DNA of 64,000 nt from Pardosa pseudoannulata (GCA_032207245.1 CM063502.1:140947995-141011994), one strand, 5' to 3'. Shown: positions 1-13,624, counted from the stretch's first letter. Numbers and translations: made by a program. Notes: generated by a model not told the origin, from the letters alone.

Positions 1-3000
1 TTATGTGGACTACTCAGTGCGCTCTTAACATATAAGAAGTTCTTTCTTTTCGTTAAAGAAGGCATTAGATTGCTCTTCGGTTTCTCACTGCTTAATCTGT
101 AAGGCACTCTATCCCGATATACTCTAATTTCACGCTACATCACACGACTAATTTCCTTTTGCTGCAGGGAACTATCTTCTAAAAGAATACAAAAGAAAAT
201 TAGACTGTAACTAAAAATGATCTGTTTTCCGTTTAAATAATTGAAGAATTTTTCATTCATTTCTAGAAATGTACCACATTAAAGTACAGGATTTTTTTTC
301 TTTTACGGCTCTTTTTGTGGACTGTGGACATTATGATTAATTTGGGTTTGCTATTTTGAACTGTTAAAGAAAATATATTATGTTTTTATCGAAATAACAA
401 TTTTTTTTAAATATGGGCAGAAAATCCTGAAGTTGTTCTGCTTTTCCCTTAATATTCTGTACAATTTATGTTATAAAATACAGTAAAATGTTTTAATGCC
501 TAATAGTAAATATCAGAATATAACCGCGAAATTCATATGTTTAATAATTATGAAATGAATGGTATTAGAGGTGTTTGTTCCATTTTATTACATTGAAACT
601 TACTTATAAAAATTAGCATTTTGCAGAAATAATTTACATTTCACTTTAAATTCGGTTTTTATTATGTTAAACAAATCTCGTGAGATTAACCAAAGGAAAC
701 AATACACGTTGTTTAATGTCCATGGTACAATATAAAAAAAAGATAATGTAATTTTACGATTAAGCACCAAAAAATTTTCGCGTAGTCTGCTACGTAGTGT
801 TCCTTTAGTAATACAATATTCTATATACACCATTGTTCTTTGTATTTGCTATAAAACACAACAAAGTATAATTCTTATCCTTTTTACGCAGGTGTATACT
901 ATCTCCTTTATTACCTAATAGTTCCCATTTTCTAGAGAACTGTATGATGTGTACACACGGTGGAATAAACACATTTGTACATGTATGTCACCATAAGAGA
1001 AAGCTATTAAGTATTGAACGATATAATGTACAGATGCGTAGTAGATGATAATAAGAATCATATTTGTTGTGTTTCATAAAAATAAGAAGAAAAATGGTAC
1101 ACAACAGATATCAAGAATTATTGCAACTAATTATAATTTATTGCAGATACAAACCATGTGCAACAGAATCGACTATGATTGCTTTGCTATTTCTTATTTA
1201 GTATTTAACATTTGATGTTTATAATAATAATAATGGTAAATACATACAAATACTGATTAAATAAAATTATATCTTACCTTAAAAAAACTCCCTTTAATTT
1301 TTTTTCAACATATCTCTTGAATCCATACAGTGGAATTGATTTTATCACGCTTTGACTTCAATCACACTTGTAAAATTCTTCTGATAATTGTAATGTTACT
1401 TTCCCATCTTCGATAATTATTTTCTACATCATTTGGGAAGGTGTGCTAAGGTAAAATTGCTATTACATCAAGTTTAATAAGATTGTGATCTATTGTTTTA
1501 AGTCTTTGCTTAGCAGCTCTACATATCCATGGAAAGAATTGGAAGTATGGCCTGGATTTCAGTACTAAAAGTTTTTCCACAAAGAAATATTTATCTCATT
1601 TCTATTCATATCATAAATTCATTAAGCATTATATAACAGTAAGTTCAAATCAATAAAATTAATTGTGAAATTAATACAAACTACTTGACGTTGATGTCCC
1701 TATTTTGGACAATATTAACGAAGAAATATTGTTGAACATGAATACCGTCACAAAATGGGGTACTATATTGGCATCTGTTTTGCTGATCCTCGGTTTTAAA
1801 ATAAAAAACGACATAAAATGTTTTACTTACATACCATAAAATATTTTTACTTACGCACGTTTTTCATTATCGAGGTGTTAGTTATTTTACTTATGCAAAA
1901 CTACATTTATATCGATAATAAATAAATCATTTTATTCTTTCATATATTTGAAAATCAACAACAAAATAGGTTTTCATTTTGTAAAACAGCTGCATAGTTT
2001 TTAAAAATATTATACTTTTATATTTTTTTCTTGGACAACAGGTAAGGTTTAGTCTACAACTTTATAAAGAAAACGAAATTTAAAATATTCTTTCCTATAT
2101 ATTCAGTGTTATTTTTAACGTTTGCACAGAAGGCATTATGGAATAAAATGTATGACTACAAAATTTTTGAATGTTTATCTTCAATTTTTAAGCATACATA
2201 AAATTATAAATATACTATGTGAAAAATGGTTTTATTTCTTTAGTTGTATTATTTATGCTTTAAAAACCATAAAGAAATCTACAATTTTTTAAATCGCCTT
2301 CATTCATTTTGTAAGTAGTCCAGAATAATAGAAATAAACTTTTGAACGTTTTTAATGCCATGTGTGCTGTTATTATTATATCATTTTATTTTTCATTGAA
2401 AAAATATTTTCTGTAAACAAATCGAACTCAAATAAGACAAAACTACATTATTCTTTAATCAACCATTTAATAACTATGTAGTCTTAGATTCAAAGTATTT
2501 TTAAGATAGTGAAAACTATAATGTAAATATATTAGTGAAGATACTTCGAGTAAAAAAGTACTTAAATATTGATAATTCTCTGCAAATATTAGGTAAATTA
2601 AAGTGTTCCTTGTTACTGATAGCTGCAGTAATATTAAATTAAATAAGTACGGAATAGATTTAGTTTCGAGTAGTTGAGAGAAAGACGCGTTTTTTAACTA
2701 CTCAAGATTTTAACTTTACACTCTTTTAACAGAAGAATGGTGAGTATTAATTTGCAATGGACGCAAAATATACACAAATTTTAACTCATAAAAATTGCTT
2801 GTTTTTTTACCCATACTGTGTTGTTATTGTACATAAAGATTGCATTTCGTGTTTGCAAAATTAATACTTTTATTATTCTTGTTCAATTTCTAAAACACTT
2901 TTAATGTTGAGAAAGATGTTTTTGTGTTTGACTTCCCTCCAGTTGTTTAAAGTTATTTAAATACTTCCGTAGTAATACTGAATATTTCCTCTCTGCTTTA

Positions 3001-5040
3001 AAGAGAATAATAAATATTTATTTTTCTTTAAGCGTAACTATTGTTTAAGTGTATCAGGAAGTACAAGGTTATTAATTAACATATTTACATTTACTTTTTC
3101 ACCTTACATTCGTAATGAATTTCTAACTGCATTCGCAGACTTTAACAAGATTGAGTTTGATAAACAAATTTACTACATTTAAAATACTTTCTTATTACGG
3201 GTTTTCATTTAGAGTCAATTAGGAGTTTCCAGCTTTTAAGCTTGAAACAAGTTTACTCATATATTTGTGAATACTATATGTAATTACTTTAAATTCCAGT
3301 ATTCTAAATTGCATAGTATAATCCAAAAAGATAGAATAACAGACGGAGCGAATTTTTTCAAATAAAGAATTTAAAAATACACACATTTCGGAGAGAAAGG
3401 AATATTCAGTTTTAATAAATGAGAAATTGTTACTATAGTGAGATATTTTCTCAGCTATATGGAGAAAAAAATTTAATTACTTTTTGATTAAGTATGTAAT
3501 AAGTTAATTACAATACAATTTACACATTGCTCTGTTATGGTATAAAACTTTATTTCATTGTTTACTCCTCAAATCATAAAATTTATTTCCATAAATATGT
3601 ATTGTTTTCTAAAACAAAGAATTCAAAAATCAATGAAGGTAATTTAATCCACCTATTGTCTTCCAGAGAAATTTTAATTCAATCAAAATAATTCAGAATG
3701 ATCAATTAAAATTTCTGATATAAATTCATTTTTAGTTATAAATGTACTTTTCAGTTTATATAGTTCATTTTTAGCTTAAGTATTTGTGAAATTAAGCTGT
3801 TTTTTTTTTTTTTAAGGATTGATATTTGACCAATAAATACTGGTCTTTTCATATTTTAAATAAATATTGGGCTACATAGTTTTTAGGCTTCAATGATGTA
3901 TGTGATATTTCTGATAAAATATTTAAGTTATAAAAAAGCTATTATCAGTGTAATGCTGTTTAGATAAAGATAGTTACCGGTGGCATTGTGGAAACTACGT
4001 AAAATAATTAAATCTTTTTTTAATTGAAAGAGAATTATTTTGCTTTAATAAACTTTAATGATATTAAGTCAAAATGTTGTAGAATAAAATTAAACCAAAA
4101 TAAATATTGTAAAGTATTAAAAACAAAAAAAGAGTACATTGAAAAATAATCAGCATAAAAAAATGGAGGGTTAGGTTGACTATAAGGGTGAATAATCATA
4201 AAAATAACATGATCGTTTCGTACTTTAATAATGTCAAGTAAATATTTGATAAACTGAAACTTGTTCTCTGAGTTTCCGTCATTATAAAATTAATTTGTTA
4301 TGTATTAATATAAGCTGCGATTTTATATAATAATGAATTAAGCTCATTATTCGACACCATATAGCTGAGCTAATGATTATAATGTGAAAGCACAAATTCA
4401 TTAACTTCAGAGAAATACAAGGAATCCAAAATGTTGCTCTTAATTAAAGTAATTCTTAAGAGCTATAATGTATACAAATTGCCTTCTTTTAACAATGACC
4501 CTCATAGAAAGTTTATTAAACTCATTTATTCACTTCATTCATCTGAAATGACTTAAATGTTATGTTTTCCCATTCAGTTTGTATTTCTATTTTTTATGGT
4601 ATTTCTTGATTTTTCTATGATACAAATAGCTATTTATAGCAGTTTTTCAATTAAGCTATTCTAAAACAGTACAATTTTGAGTAACATAAAATTATGTTTT
4701 TAATACTTTTACTACTAATTTTATTTAGTTCTTCACAAGGAAAAATTTCAAAATTATCATTAAGATTAATAGCTTACATTTCTCAATATTTAAGTTTTCC
4801 CAATTTTCACCCTTCGATTAGATATATCACGAAGATTCCAAAATATGAAATTTGAATTGAAGGCTCATTCCCTTTGATATTTCATACTGTCTACAACGGT
4901 CATCTTGAAAGTAAGCTATGGAATTTTATTTAAAAATCATAAACCAATATATTTTAGAAAAAAAAATTAAAAATTCCAATAACACTATATTTTATATGAG
5001 TGTTTACATTTCAACGCATTTTTTGAGCCTATGAGTTTTC
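1..5040. other. AT-rich non-coding stretch
   Basis: I see no gene, TIR pair or RNA gene here. It is AT-rich with homopolymer A and T runs (for example near 3800-3815) and short (AAT) runs near 1224. The open frames are short and of low-complexity composition. It could be intergenic or deep intronic sequence. Confidence 0.6.
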
Positions 5041-5044
5041 TTCT

Positions 5045-5425
5045 TATTTTGTTAAAACTATCTTCTGGAGATTTGGTTAAATGTTTAACAACATTCTTCT
5101 TTTCATTGCGTAAATCGTTTTTCCTTTCATGAATGACTTCTCTACGGTGACAAGAGGAAAATTTAAAGCAGTAAGATCAGGACCTTGAAAAAGATGTTTG
5201 ATGTTTTCCCAACCAAATGAGTCCAAGAGTTCTTTAGAAGTATTTGGTGTGTGTGGACTTAAATTGTCAGGCAACAAACACAATCCATTCTGTAATTTTC
5301 AACTTTCTTTTATTCTCTATCGCACTTAACAATTGTTTAGGGTTTCGCTGTACCAAGTGTTTTCGTTTTGCAGTGGGGAAATATTTCAATGAAAATAATC
5401 ATTTGCGACACCAAAAGACTGAAGC
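5045..5425 (-). pseudogene. mariner-type transposase relic, C-terminal catalytic part
   Basis: This is a fragment of a mariner (IS630-Tc1-mariner) transposase, the nuclear enzyme that cuts and pastes DNA at TA sites. The clearest part is the minus-strand reading 5283-5077. It shows LPDNLSPHTPNTSKELLDSF, matching the family's HDNARPHT block that carries the second catalytic Asp, then GWENIKHL and GPDL in place of the usual SPDL block that carries the third catalytic Asp. Upstream, in another frame, AIENKRKLKITEWIVF resembles the stretch before the HDN block, so there is at least one frameshift near 5283. The N-terminal DNA-binding domain, first catalytic Asp and TIRs are not seen. Family recognition is from memory of SETMAR/mariner proteins. 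The copy is clearly dead. Confidence 0.75.
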
Positions 5426-6173
5426 TTCGTTCTGATCCTCTCAAACTCACAATAATATGTTTCATGATATCAGGTCCATATTTTTTTATTTAGTAGAAAA
5501 CTGATATATCACGAATACAACCGTGATAAGAAACCAGATTACACAGTTGCAGGATATGAAATCCAGACAATTATATCTATACATGTAATACAACACGCAT
5601 TTTCACTAAACATAATAAACATAATAAAATTTTCACTAAACATAATAACATTTTATTAATATGACATTTACCTTAAGGTCAGTACCACAATTTTTGTATA
5701 AAAAATTTCTTTGAATGTCAGAGGCACGATTACTTACCTTAATAATAGACAAAAGTAAAATGGAAATATGCATACGGTTATCTTCAAAATTGCAAAGAAA
5801 ATTCTTTCTCAGTATAAAAATAATTGTCCTTCAATTTTTCAACATTTAAAGTACTAGTTCCATTTTATTATTAAATTTGCTAACATTTTACTGTAAAATT
5901 CGCCTTGTGAAAATTATATGCGCTTTGGGGTCAAACACTGTTCCAGCACGTTCGTTTATGTTTATTCCCTTGTCTGTCTTTGACTATTAAGCATGTCTTT
6001 TTAGCAGGTCTAAAATAAAAGTTAAGTTCGACTCGAACTAAGGCCGTTCTGTTCAGTGTGATCCGAATTCGTATTAGTTCAATAGTGTAGCTGTCTAGGC
6101 TTCTCCTTACTGAGGAAATCCGGGCAAGTAGGGGCTTAATTAGATGTGCCCGGTGGATTAATTTTCTCCGTGT
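5426..6173. other. non-coding, small 30-bp direct repeat
   Basis: No gene is seen. A 19-bp string starting ttttcactaaac occurs at 5600-5618 and again at 5630-5648, a two-copy tandem repeat with a period of 30. The part from 5930 to 6170 is less AT-rich and leads into the microsatellite; I do not recognise it. Confidence 0.5.
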
Positions 6174-6940
<767 letters not shown>

Positions 6941-6942
<2 letters not shown>

Positions 6943-7955
6943 ATTTTGCATTCAAATGAGGTTCAATGTAGCTGCTGTTGTTGTGGACCACATATTGCAT
7001 TCTGTGCACAGTATGAACAACAGTAGAAAGTAACATGTCTGCAGGACTCTCCCGTAGAGTCCGTGATATGTTATCCTTCAATGTAGCCAGGTCCTGGATC
7101 ACTAATTGATAGACCTTGGATTTAAAGTAACCCCATAGCCAGAAGTCGCATAATATCAGGCGACCGAGGTAGCCATGCAGTTGGAAAGTAGCAAGTGATG
7201 ACTCTTTCTGTTGTGAATTTCTGTCGTAGCAGCTGTTGCACCCGTACAGAAAAGTGTGGAGCGACTCCATCTTGCATGAAAATGATTTCCCCCAGGCATT
7301 GCGTTGCTGAAGTGCCAGTATGACAAAACTGTTCAACATGGGGCGATACATCTCTCCGGTAACAGAACAGGTTTCCGGTCTTGTCGGGGTAATGTTCTCA
7401 TAGAAGAATAGACCTACGATAAATTCCACTGTGAACCAATACATACCAAACAGTTACCTTTCTTGAATGTAAGGTTATTGCTGTGAGTGCATGTGGTGAT
7501 TTGTCATCCCAAATTCGGCAGTTCCAGGTATTCACAGTTCCATTCAGGTAAAAGTGGGCCTCGTCTCCCCATAAGATATTCCACGGCGAAGCATCATCCA
7601 CCTCCATTCTGGCAAAGAAGGTGAGAGCAAAAGGCAATCTCTTATCATGGTCGGGGTACAGTAACTCCTGTACATGGCTGATCTTTTATGGATAGAAGTT
7701 GATAATTTTTCGTAAGATTTTCCATACCGTACTGTAAGGTATATCCATATTCCGAGCTACTCCACGAGTGCTAGAGGTGGCAGCAATATTGTCTGGTCCT
7801 CTGTCGACAATCGCCGTGGCAACTGCTTCGATTGTATCCTGTGGTACAGGTTTTCGTCCTCTGCCTGATTGAACCTTCAGAGAACCTGTTTTCTCAAACG
7901 TCGCAACCATTGCTTTTAGCCCATTAATGGGCACAGGACCGTTACCTTTACACAT
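6941..7955 (-). pseudogene. DUF4817-type transposase, broken by one stop and about three frameshifts
   Basis: This is the transposase of the surrounding element, a DDE/D nuclease related to Tc1/mariner. Reading from 7955, the N-terminal part shows a helix-turn-helix-like stretch (VATFEKTGSLKVQSGRGRK) and then VARNMDIPYSTVWKIL, typical of this family's DNA-binding region. An in-frame TAA at 7686-7688 interrupts it and the same frame resumes. The first catalytic block is LWGDEAHFYLNG (Asp codon 7563-7565), followed by VNTWNCRIW. Near 7440 the frame shifts. The second block FMQDGVAPHF (Asp codon 7269-7271) lies in another frame, and the third, CDFWLWGYFK (Asp codon 7145-7147), lies after a further shift. 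The C-terminus (VVHTVHRMQYVV) ends at the stop near 6941. All three acidic residues survive, but no continuous frame does. The start at ATG 7955 may be internal. Function is known from the family; this copy cannot be active. Confidence 0.85.
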
Positions 7956-8273
7956 TTTTTGTGCTTTCTAAAAGCACGAAGAGCTGCTGATGCGTTTCAC
8001 TAGTTGAGATAAAAGAATTTGACCAGTAACGCACGCTTGACTAAAGAAGGAGACATTGCATTGCACATTTTCAATCCGATTGATTCAAAACGTAACACGC
8101 TGTCTTTTAAAACCCAAGCAGCTGGCATTGTGCTAATGGATGTAACGTGAAATTTGAAACTTCTTCTGCTCAGCGTACGTGATATTGCAGATCACGAGAC
8201 TGTATCGGTGTTTATGTATGTTTTAAAAGTGTTGCCATATTGCACTTGAACTAAATCCGAAAATGTGAATGTT

Positions 8274-8494
8274 AAAAGGTAATTTTAATCAGTATTAATT
8301 TGCATTTGTTAAAACTCTATTTTCTATAACACAGCACCAAATATTCCCCTAGAGGTGACTTTTGGAACTAATTTGCTTTTTCGCGGAATCCTTCGTCCCC
8401 CGTCTTGTTTAATCTTCCTCTTGTTTAATCTTCCTGCAAATAGATCGTGCTACAGAACCTTGTGAGCACTGTCAGTTTAATTATGGCCACACGG
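8274..8494 (-). repeat. right terminal inverted repeat (~221 bp)
   Basis: This is the inverted partner of the left arm. It differs by a local duplication of the CTTGTTTAATCTTCCT segment near 8402-8434, a small tandem repeat not present in the left arm. Confidence 0.92.
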
Positions 8495-8504
8495 TATATA
8501 TATA

Positions 8505-8945
8505 GGGATAATTTTGACTACTAACCTGAATTTAAAATAATATTTGTCTACCCCCAACCGAACTTTAGTATCTTTAACAATATAGATTCCCAGGAGATTC
8601 ATAAAATAGCTCAATACGTACAAAAATAATTGTTACATTCATTTGATTCCTAAGTACAAATGACTACATATAAAAAATAATAATAAAATTCACATAATAT
8701 ATCTTAGTTTTTAAAATAATTATAAAATTAACAAAATGCAATTTTTTATTTCATCAATAATATTTGATAGTTTTGAACCTTTTGCAAAATTTCTTTTCAG
8801 TTACTAATAATACTAACAATATAGGGATAGCTGAAAAAGTATCGTTTAGTTTACCGTTACTATAATATTTTTAAAGTTTTCAGTTCGCATTAATATTACT
8901 TTAATGATTGCTACCTAAAATATTTTACTTTGAAATACATACTTT
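8505..8945. other. AT-rich spacer
   Basis: AT-rich DNA between the DNA transposon and the gypsy 5' LTR. Nothing was recognised. Confidence 0.5.
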
Positions 8946-8949
8946 CTGG

Positions 8950-9245
8950 CGCAGTCGTAATCAATATACACTTCTGAGCAGAAGATCCCCGGTTTCTTTA
9001 TACCCATGAAATCCCCCGCATTTTTTAAATTCTATTTCTTATTCATTTTAGTTAATTTTAGAAGTTACTAGAAATTTCTTCGGCTTCATGGAGCGATGTT
9101 CCAGAATATTCAACTGAGGTATAAAGGAACAAGCAACTCAGTTTATAGGTCCTTTCTTAGTTCTCTCAATCACGTGATAAACATTTAATAAAATGCTTTT
9201 CACGTTTCTGCAGTTCAAGTGAACATATTCTCCCACACCTAGCTA
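8950..9245 (+). repeat. gypsy 5' LTR, degraded
   Basis: It aligns by eye to 19021-19320. Shared or near-shared blocks are TGTTCC-GAATAT, GTATAAA (a TATA-like box at about 9120), CTCAGTTT and the AATAA run at about 9189 that could serve in polyadenylation. Upstream, CTTCTGAGC and CCCCGG match CTTCCGAGC and GCCGG of the other LTR. The start is uncertain by tens of bases. A CACGTG site at 9171 is probably incidental. Confidence 0.6.
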
Positions 9246-10690
9246 AGCAGCATTTTGTGGGGAGACGCAGGGTAGCATTAGGGAAGAACAGTGGAAGATA
9301 TCACAAATAAAGACAGCCTAAAATATTTTCTCCCTCTTGCGGTCTTTATAATCCTGAGACTAGAAGGAAAACAATTAGTGTAATAACTGCAATCCTTCGA
9401 AGCATGTGGTCTTGAATCCTTCTAGGTGTCGATGGCCTTTTGCATTACACTCAGCAATTTAGAAACCCATCTGTCTTCCTACTAGATCCCTGTCAAGACC
9501 CCAACGAACGGTAATAGGAATATGAGCGCGCCACTAAATTTAACAGATAGGATCATAATAATATCTAACACCTTTTTGAATGGTACTTCTAAGAAATAAT
9601 ACGAAAACGATAAAATCTGAATTTGCGGGATGAATTCAGTAAGCAACTGATTTACACATTTGGAGACTCCAGACGTTACCTGCAAAACCTCAAAAAGAGC
9701 TAGAAAGGAGAGCACAGAAACCTGTCGAAAGCTCACAATTTTAAAGTTAGAGTGTGATTTTGCTTTTCCAGGAAGTTAATTCCCCTATGACAGATAACGA
9801 CAAAATGTTGAATTTGATGAAAGGAGTTTTGAAGAACATTTACCAAGTACTACTCACAAAAAATATCAAACCAACTCAGAATTTCATAAAATGGTGACAG
9901 CACATTGTATACATGACGCAAGAAAGGATTAGGGGACTTCAGTTAAATTTTTTTCTGCTTAATCTTCATAGCTTACCTCGGCAAGGAACAAGACTTAACC
10001 CTTTTAATAGGGGAAATTGATAGATAAAAAGTGGAAAGAGAAGATCGTTAATCTCTATCCAGGTTCAAAATATCAAAAAAGAGTACAAACCTTAAAAAAC
10101 ATCGCAAGGAAAAAATGGAGAAATCGTTACCCCCTATCTGCCATTTGGACATATAAATAAAGTGGTCTGATGTGAGGCCCAGATGCCAAACAACATATAC
10201 CACTGCTGCAAGACGACACAGACATGCACTTCAGACTGACCGGAAAACCGATGTGTGGAAAAAAACATCTGACAACTGGCCTATCTGTTTACACTACGGA
10301 AGACCATCACATGTAGTCCACTGCTAATGAATCCATCCGAACCTATGCAGGAAATCTGTCACTAATCAATAACCAATCCTTATCGTCTATTCAATGCTAT
10401 AGATTCTTATAGCCGTAATGATTTCTAATATTTTTCCGGCCGCAGAGAAGAGGAAAGTTAAGTAGCTTGCAAGCATGCTTACTTCGCAGAGAGTTCAAAT
10501 ACAACAAAATCCCTTCACCAGTCACAAACATGATGAAAAATTATCTGTTAATATGATGATTAAGAAGTACGATTGGCTATTTTATGTTAACGATCGTCGT
10601 CTCATCTAAATCATGAAAATGACTCCTACCCTCTGCTACCTAATAAAATTATTTTAGTGTGTTTAAATGAAGACAAGTTCTTTTTTTAGA
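9246..10690 (+). pseudogene. gypsy gag region with degenerate zinc knuckle
   Basis: This is the gag portion of the gypsy copy. The only recognisable motif is at 10274-10324, reading NWPICLHYGRPSHVVHC before a stop. It aligns with the C-x2-C-x-G-x-P-x-H-x4-C zinc knuckle of retrotransposon gag proteins, which binds the element's RNA; the second Cys is Tyr and the Gly before His is Ser. The rest is less AT-rich than the flanks but full of stops, and I cannot place capsid or protease motifs such as DSG/DTG. The assignment rests on the motif and its position between LTR and reverse transcriptase. Confidence 0.55.
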
Positions 10691-11160
10691 TTTTTATTCT
10701 AGTTACTGGCAGATTATAGTGGATAATATGGATCGTGAAAAAACTTTTATTATGCAAGTAGGTTTGAGGTTATGCCCTTCGGTTTATGCAATGTGTCAGC
10801 ATTCTTCAAAACAATGATGGAGAACTTACTACGACATCTAAAGTAGATCATGAGTTTCTATTGTCTAGAGAAAATTGTCACATTCTCTAAACCTTTTAAA
10901 GACAATTTTCAACGTCTTAATGTCGTGCTTAACTCAAGAAACCGGATTTCTCCTAAGCCCAACAAATTGTCTATTTTGTTCAAAACAAATTAAGATCTCA
11001 GGACTTCTAATGTTGGAAAGAAGTATTTGCTTTTATATAGAAAAAATGGAAAGTGAAAGTATTAAGTGTTTCCTAACCCTCAAAAAGGAACATAACGTCA
11101 GATATTTACTAGGACTCTGTTTTTATTACCACTGATTCATCAAAGATTTTTGTCATTGAG
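10691..11160 (+). pseudogene. gypsy reverse transcriptase fragment
   Basis: This is part of the pol polyprotein. In one frame FEVMPFGLCNVSAFFKTMME (10763 onward) matches the conserved FxVMPFGLxNAPxTF block of Ty3/gypsy reverse transcriptases, and NLLRHLK follows before a stop. The catalytic YxDD region is expected next: the sequence at 10859-10870 reads YCLE, followed by KIVTFSKPFKDNFQRLNVVL, whose flank fits the family (IVxFSxxxxxHLxRLxxVL). So the Asp pair is lost. A downstream frameshift moves the reading to a frame showing LLSPTNCLFCSKQIKISG, the SPxKCxFxxxxIxxLG block. The copy is clearly inactive. The N-terminal fingers are not recognisable. Confidence 0.75.
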
Positions 11161-11400
11161 CTCAACCATTTCAAATGTCGCTGACAGGTTACTTTATATT
11201 CCGTAGGGAAAAGAACTGGTTGATTCTTCTGACTGACTAAAGAAAACACTTATATCTGACCCGATATTGGCGATTGACGATGAGAACGTCGAAGCATCAT
11301 TTCGAACGAACACCAACTGTTATGGTATTGTACTGTTCTGGAAATATACACAATGGAAAAGAAATAATTTTTACGTATGCTTCGATAACACTAATTAAAG
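11161..11400 (+). pseudogene. gypsy RNase H start, cut by the sequence gap
   Basis: This continues pol. LISDPILAIDDENV-like reading around 11230-11290 fits the LTxxPVLxxPD segment linking reverse transcriptase to RNase H. NGKEIIFTYASITLIK (11352-11399) fits the GxExVIxYASxTLxxx block of the RNase H domain. The frame runs straight into the N gap. Small frame changes occur between the two pieces. The missing remainder (catalytic RNase H, zinc-binding integrase N-terminus) may lie in the gap or may be lost. Confidence 0.7.
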
Positions 11401-11500
11401 NNNNNNNNNNNNNNNNNNNNNNNNNNNNNNNNNNNNNNNNNNNNNNNNNNNNNNNNNNNNNNNNNNNNNNNNNNNNNNNNNNNNNNNNNNNNNNNNNNNN
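11401..11500. other. assembly gap of 100 N
   Basis: Exactly 100 unknown bases, the conventional filler for a gap of unknown length. Retroelement coding sequence stops at its left edge and AT-rich DNA starts on its right, so its true size and the join matter for the gypsy interpretation. Confidence 1.
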
Positions 11501-11608
11501 GCTGAACAAAAACATGTAATAAAATGTAGAAGTAAATAATACTTAGCAAGCTGATGTAATAAAATGCTCAAATAAACATTATTACAGTACTAAACTAATT
11601 TTGTAATA
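11501..11608. other. AT-rich flank of gap
   Basis: Nothing recognisable. Coding resemblance does not resume after the gap. Confidence 0.5.
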
Positions 11609-11920
11609 CCATTTACTATAACCTTATAAGCGGCGGCATCTTAACGAAAATTTCCCTTCTAAAATGCCCAGTGTGTTAGAACTTGTTCTCTCCTAAAGCG
11701 GCCGGAAACCAAGACGGTCACTTTTCCTTCCCCCCTGGTTTGACGGGGAAGTTGACAGTTGTACCTCCCACTTCGTCGTCATTGTCCATCCCTCGTAAAA
11801 AATAGCCTTTTGTTACTCTTCCGCTTTGAGCTGATAAGCACAAAATCTGTTCGATTCTTGCTGGTAGGATTTTTTTAGGAAAAGTTTGCAATAGCATTTT
11901 GACTTCTAGCATTTTCACAC
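11609..11920 (-). other. GC-enriched island, unidentified
   Basis: This stands out from the surrounding AT-rich DNA, with blocks such as AAGCGGCGGCATC, GCGGCCGGAAACC and TTCCCCCCTGGTTTGACG. The minus strand is open from 11918 to 11718, with a protein-like composition including LPARIEQILCLSAQSGRVTK. It could be a remnant of an inserted element or of the gypsy interior. I do not recognise a family, and no TIRs or TSDs are evident. Confidence 0.3.
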
Positions 11921-12584
11921 AAAATCAGAGAAAAATATTTTTTTTTTTTAATAATTTCTTTTCCTAATATAGCTTTAATATTTTGGATCGTTAATCTGCC
12001 TTTTACCCTACATGTTTATTTTAAAACTAAATTTAATTATATTATACAGCCTCGTGTTTTTGGTTTTATTTTACGCATTATCGGCTTTAAAATTATTAAG
12101 ATTCATGCCTTTTTTCTCAGACTTCCTGAAATTTTGTACATTGTCTTTTAATGCGTTTTTCATTAATATGGGAAAGCTTTTAAAACGCAAAGAGTTTTAT
12201 TGAGCTACAAAGTGTTTAACCTGTCGAAACTACCAAATAATTCACCATAACCATATATAATTTAATACTTTTTTATATAAATTACATTCAACGTAAATAA
12301 AAATCAATACCCAATTTTTTTCACCACATGGAGTGAAAACTTACAATTAATTGTTAATATTCAGCGTCCAAGGAACGTTTCTATAAAATATTGTTGGGGG
12401 ATTCAACTTTTATGAAAATATTTTATTTTAATCTAAAACTTATTTCTGATGAATATTAGTGCCTAAGGTATCATTTATCTCATCTCAGGAACCCAGTTAA
12501 AAATTGAATTCTTTGAAAACAACCATTTAAAAGTCGCTTGTTTTCCTTAAAACTTTTCTTGATTTAAGAAGAAAATTTTTTTAA

Positions 12585-12665
12585 ATAAAATATAAAATAT
12601 TTTAATAATATATAAAATATTTAAATATATAAATAAATATATAAATAATATATAAAATATTTTCA
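12585..12665. repeat. degenerate AT-only tandem repeat
   Basis: Blocks of ATATAAAATATTT and ATATAAATA alternate about five times. It is simple-sequence DNA. Confidence 0.7.
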
Positions 12666-13596
12666 AACTAATATTATTTACAGTTATCTATTTGCTCGCA
12701 ACATCGCCCAATTTTTTTTTTTTTAAATACAGTTTATTTGTTTAATTTAAAAATATATTTTGTGTCTTTTCAATTTTTCACCATGAAATGATTATTTGTA
12801 TCCATTCAAATAAAAAAAAACACCTTTTTAAGAATATTTAAAAAAATTTACTTGGTACAGTTAGATATAATTAATTTGTTTTCTCACAGAAATATCACGA
12901 CAGCCGTCAATTTTAAATTTTCTTCTAAATAAGTTTAGTTTTTGAGTTGTAGAATAAGGAAAATAAAGCTAATTTTGACGACTTTTGTTGTAGCTAAATG
13001 GTACCAGACCTTTTAAGTGGACTTGAATTTTTTTTTTTTTTTTAATAAGAAAAAAGCTTTGTAAGGTGTAAGAGTTGTAATTATTGAATCACTTAAAATT
13101 TACGTATGAATTCAGATAGAGATTAACGTTGCAAGGGTTTCAAAGTACTCTGCTTAGTCTCGATAAAACTAAGGGGGGGGGGGTCGAGGAATTCCATTAA
13201 AGTTTAAATATATTTGAAAACTTTTAAATTTCTCAAACTGGAATCATCAAAATTATTTAACAAAAATTTTGTTTTCGAAATATTTTAATTATAAACCACT
13301 TTTGTTAATTTCAACATCTGTGTTCATACATAGTTAAAGGTTAAATTGCTGAATTGATAAGCTAGTAGTATTTTAATACCTTTAAAATTTCTAGTAGTAT
13401 TTTCCATGATTAAAAATTAAATTTTTTTAAGGCTTATGGACTGTTTACGTTTTTAAAATTTCTTTTGTTGTAAATAAATTAACAAGAAATGCTTCTCCCC
13501 CTACCCCTATTTCTTTAACATTGTTACTTTTTACTATTGAGTATAAGGAAACTCATCCTTCTTATTGAAATAAAATTACAACGAAATACATATTCT

Positions 13597-13624
13597 TAAT
13601 AATAATAATAATAATAATAATAAA
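13597..13624. repeat. (AAT)n microsatellite
   Basis: About nine trinucleotide units in a row, uninterrupted. Confidence 0.95.

Noticed and set aside
600..833. A 77-codon minus-strand ORF
   Set aside because: AT-rich low-complexity translation with no homology I can recognise.
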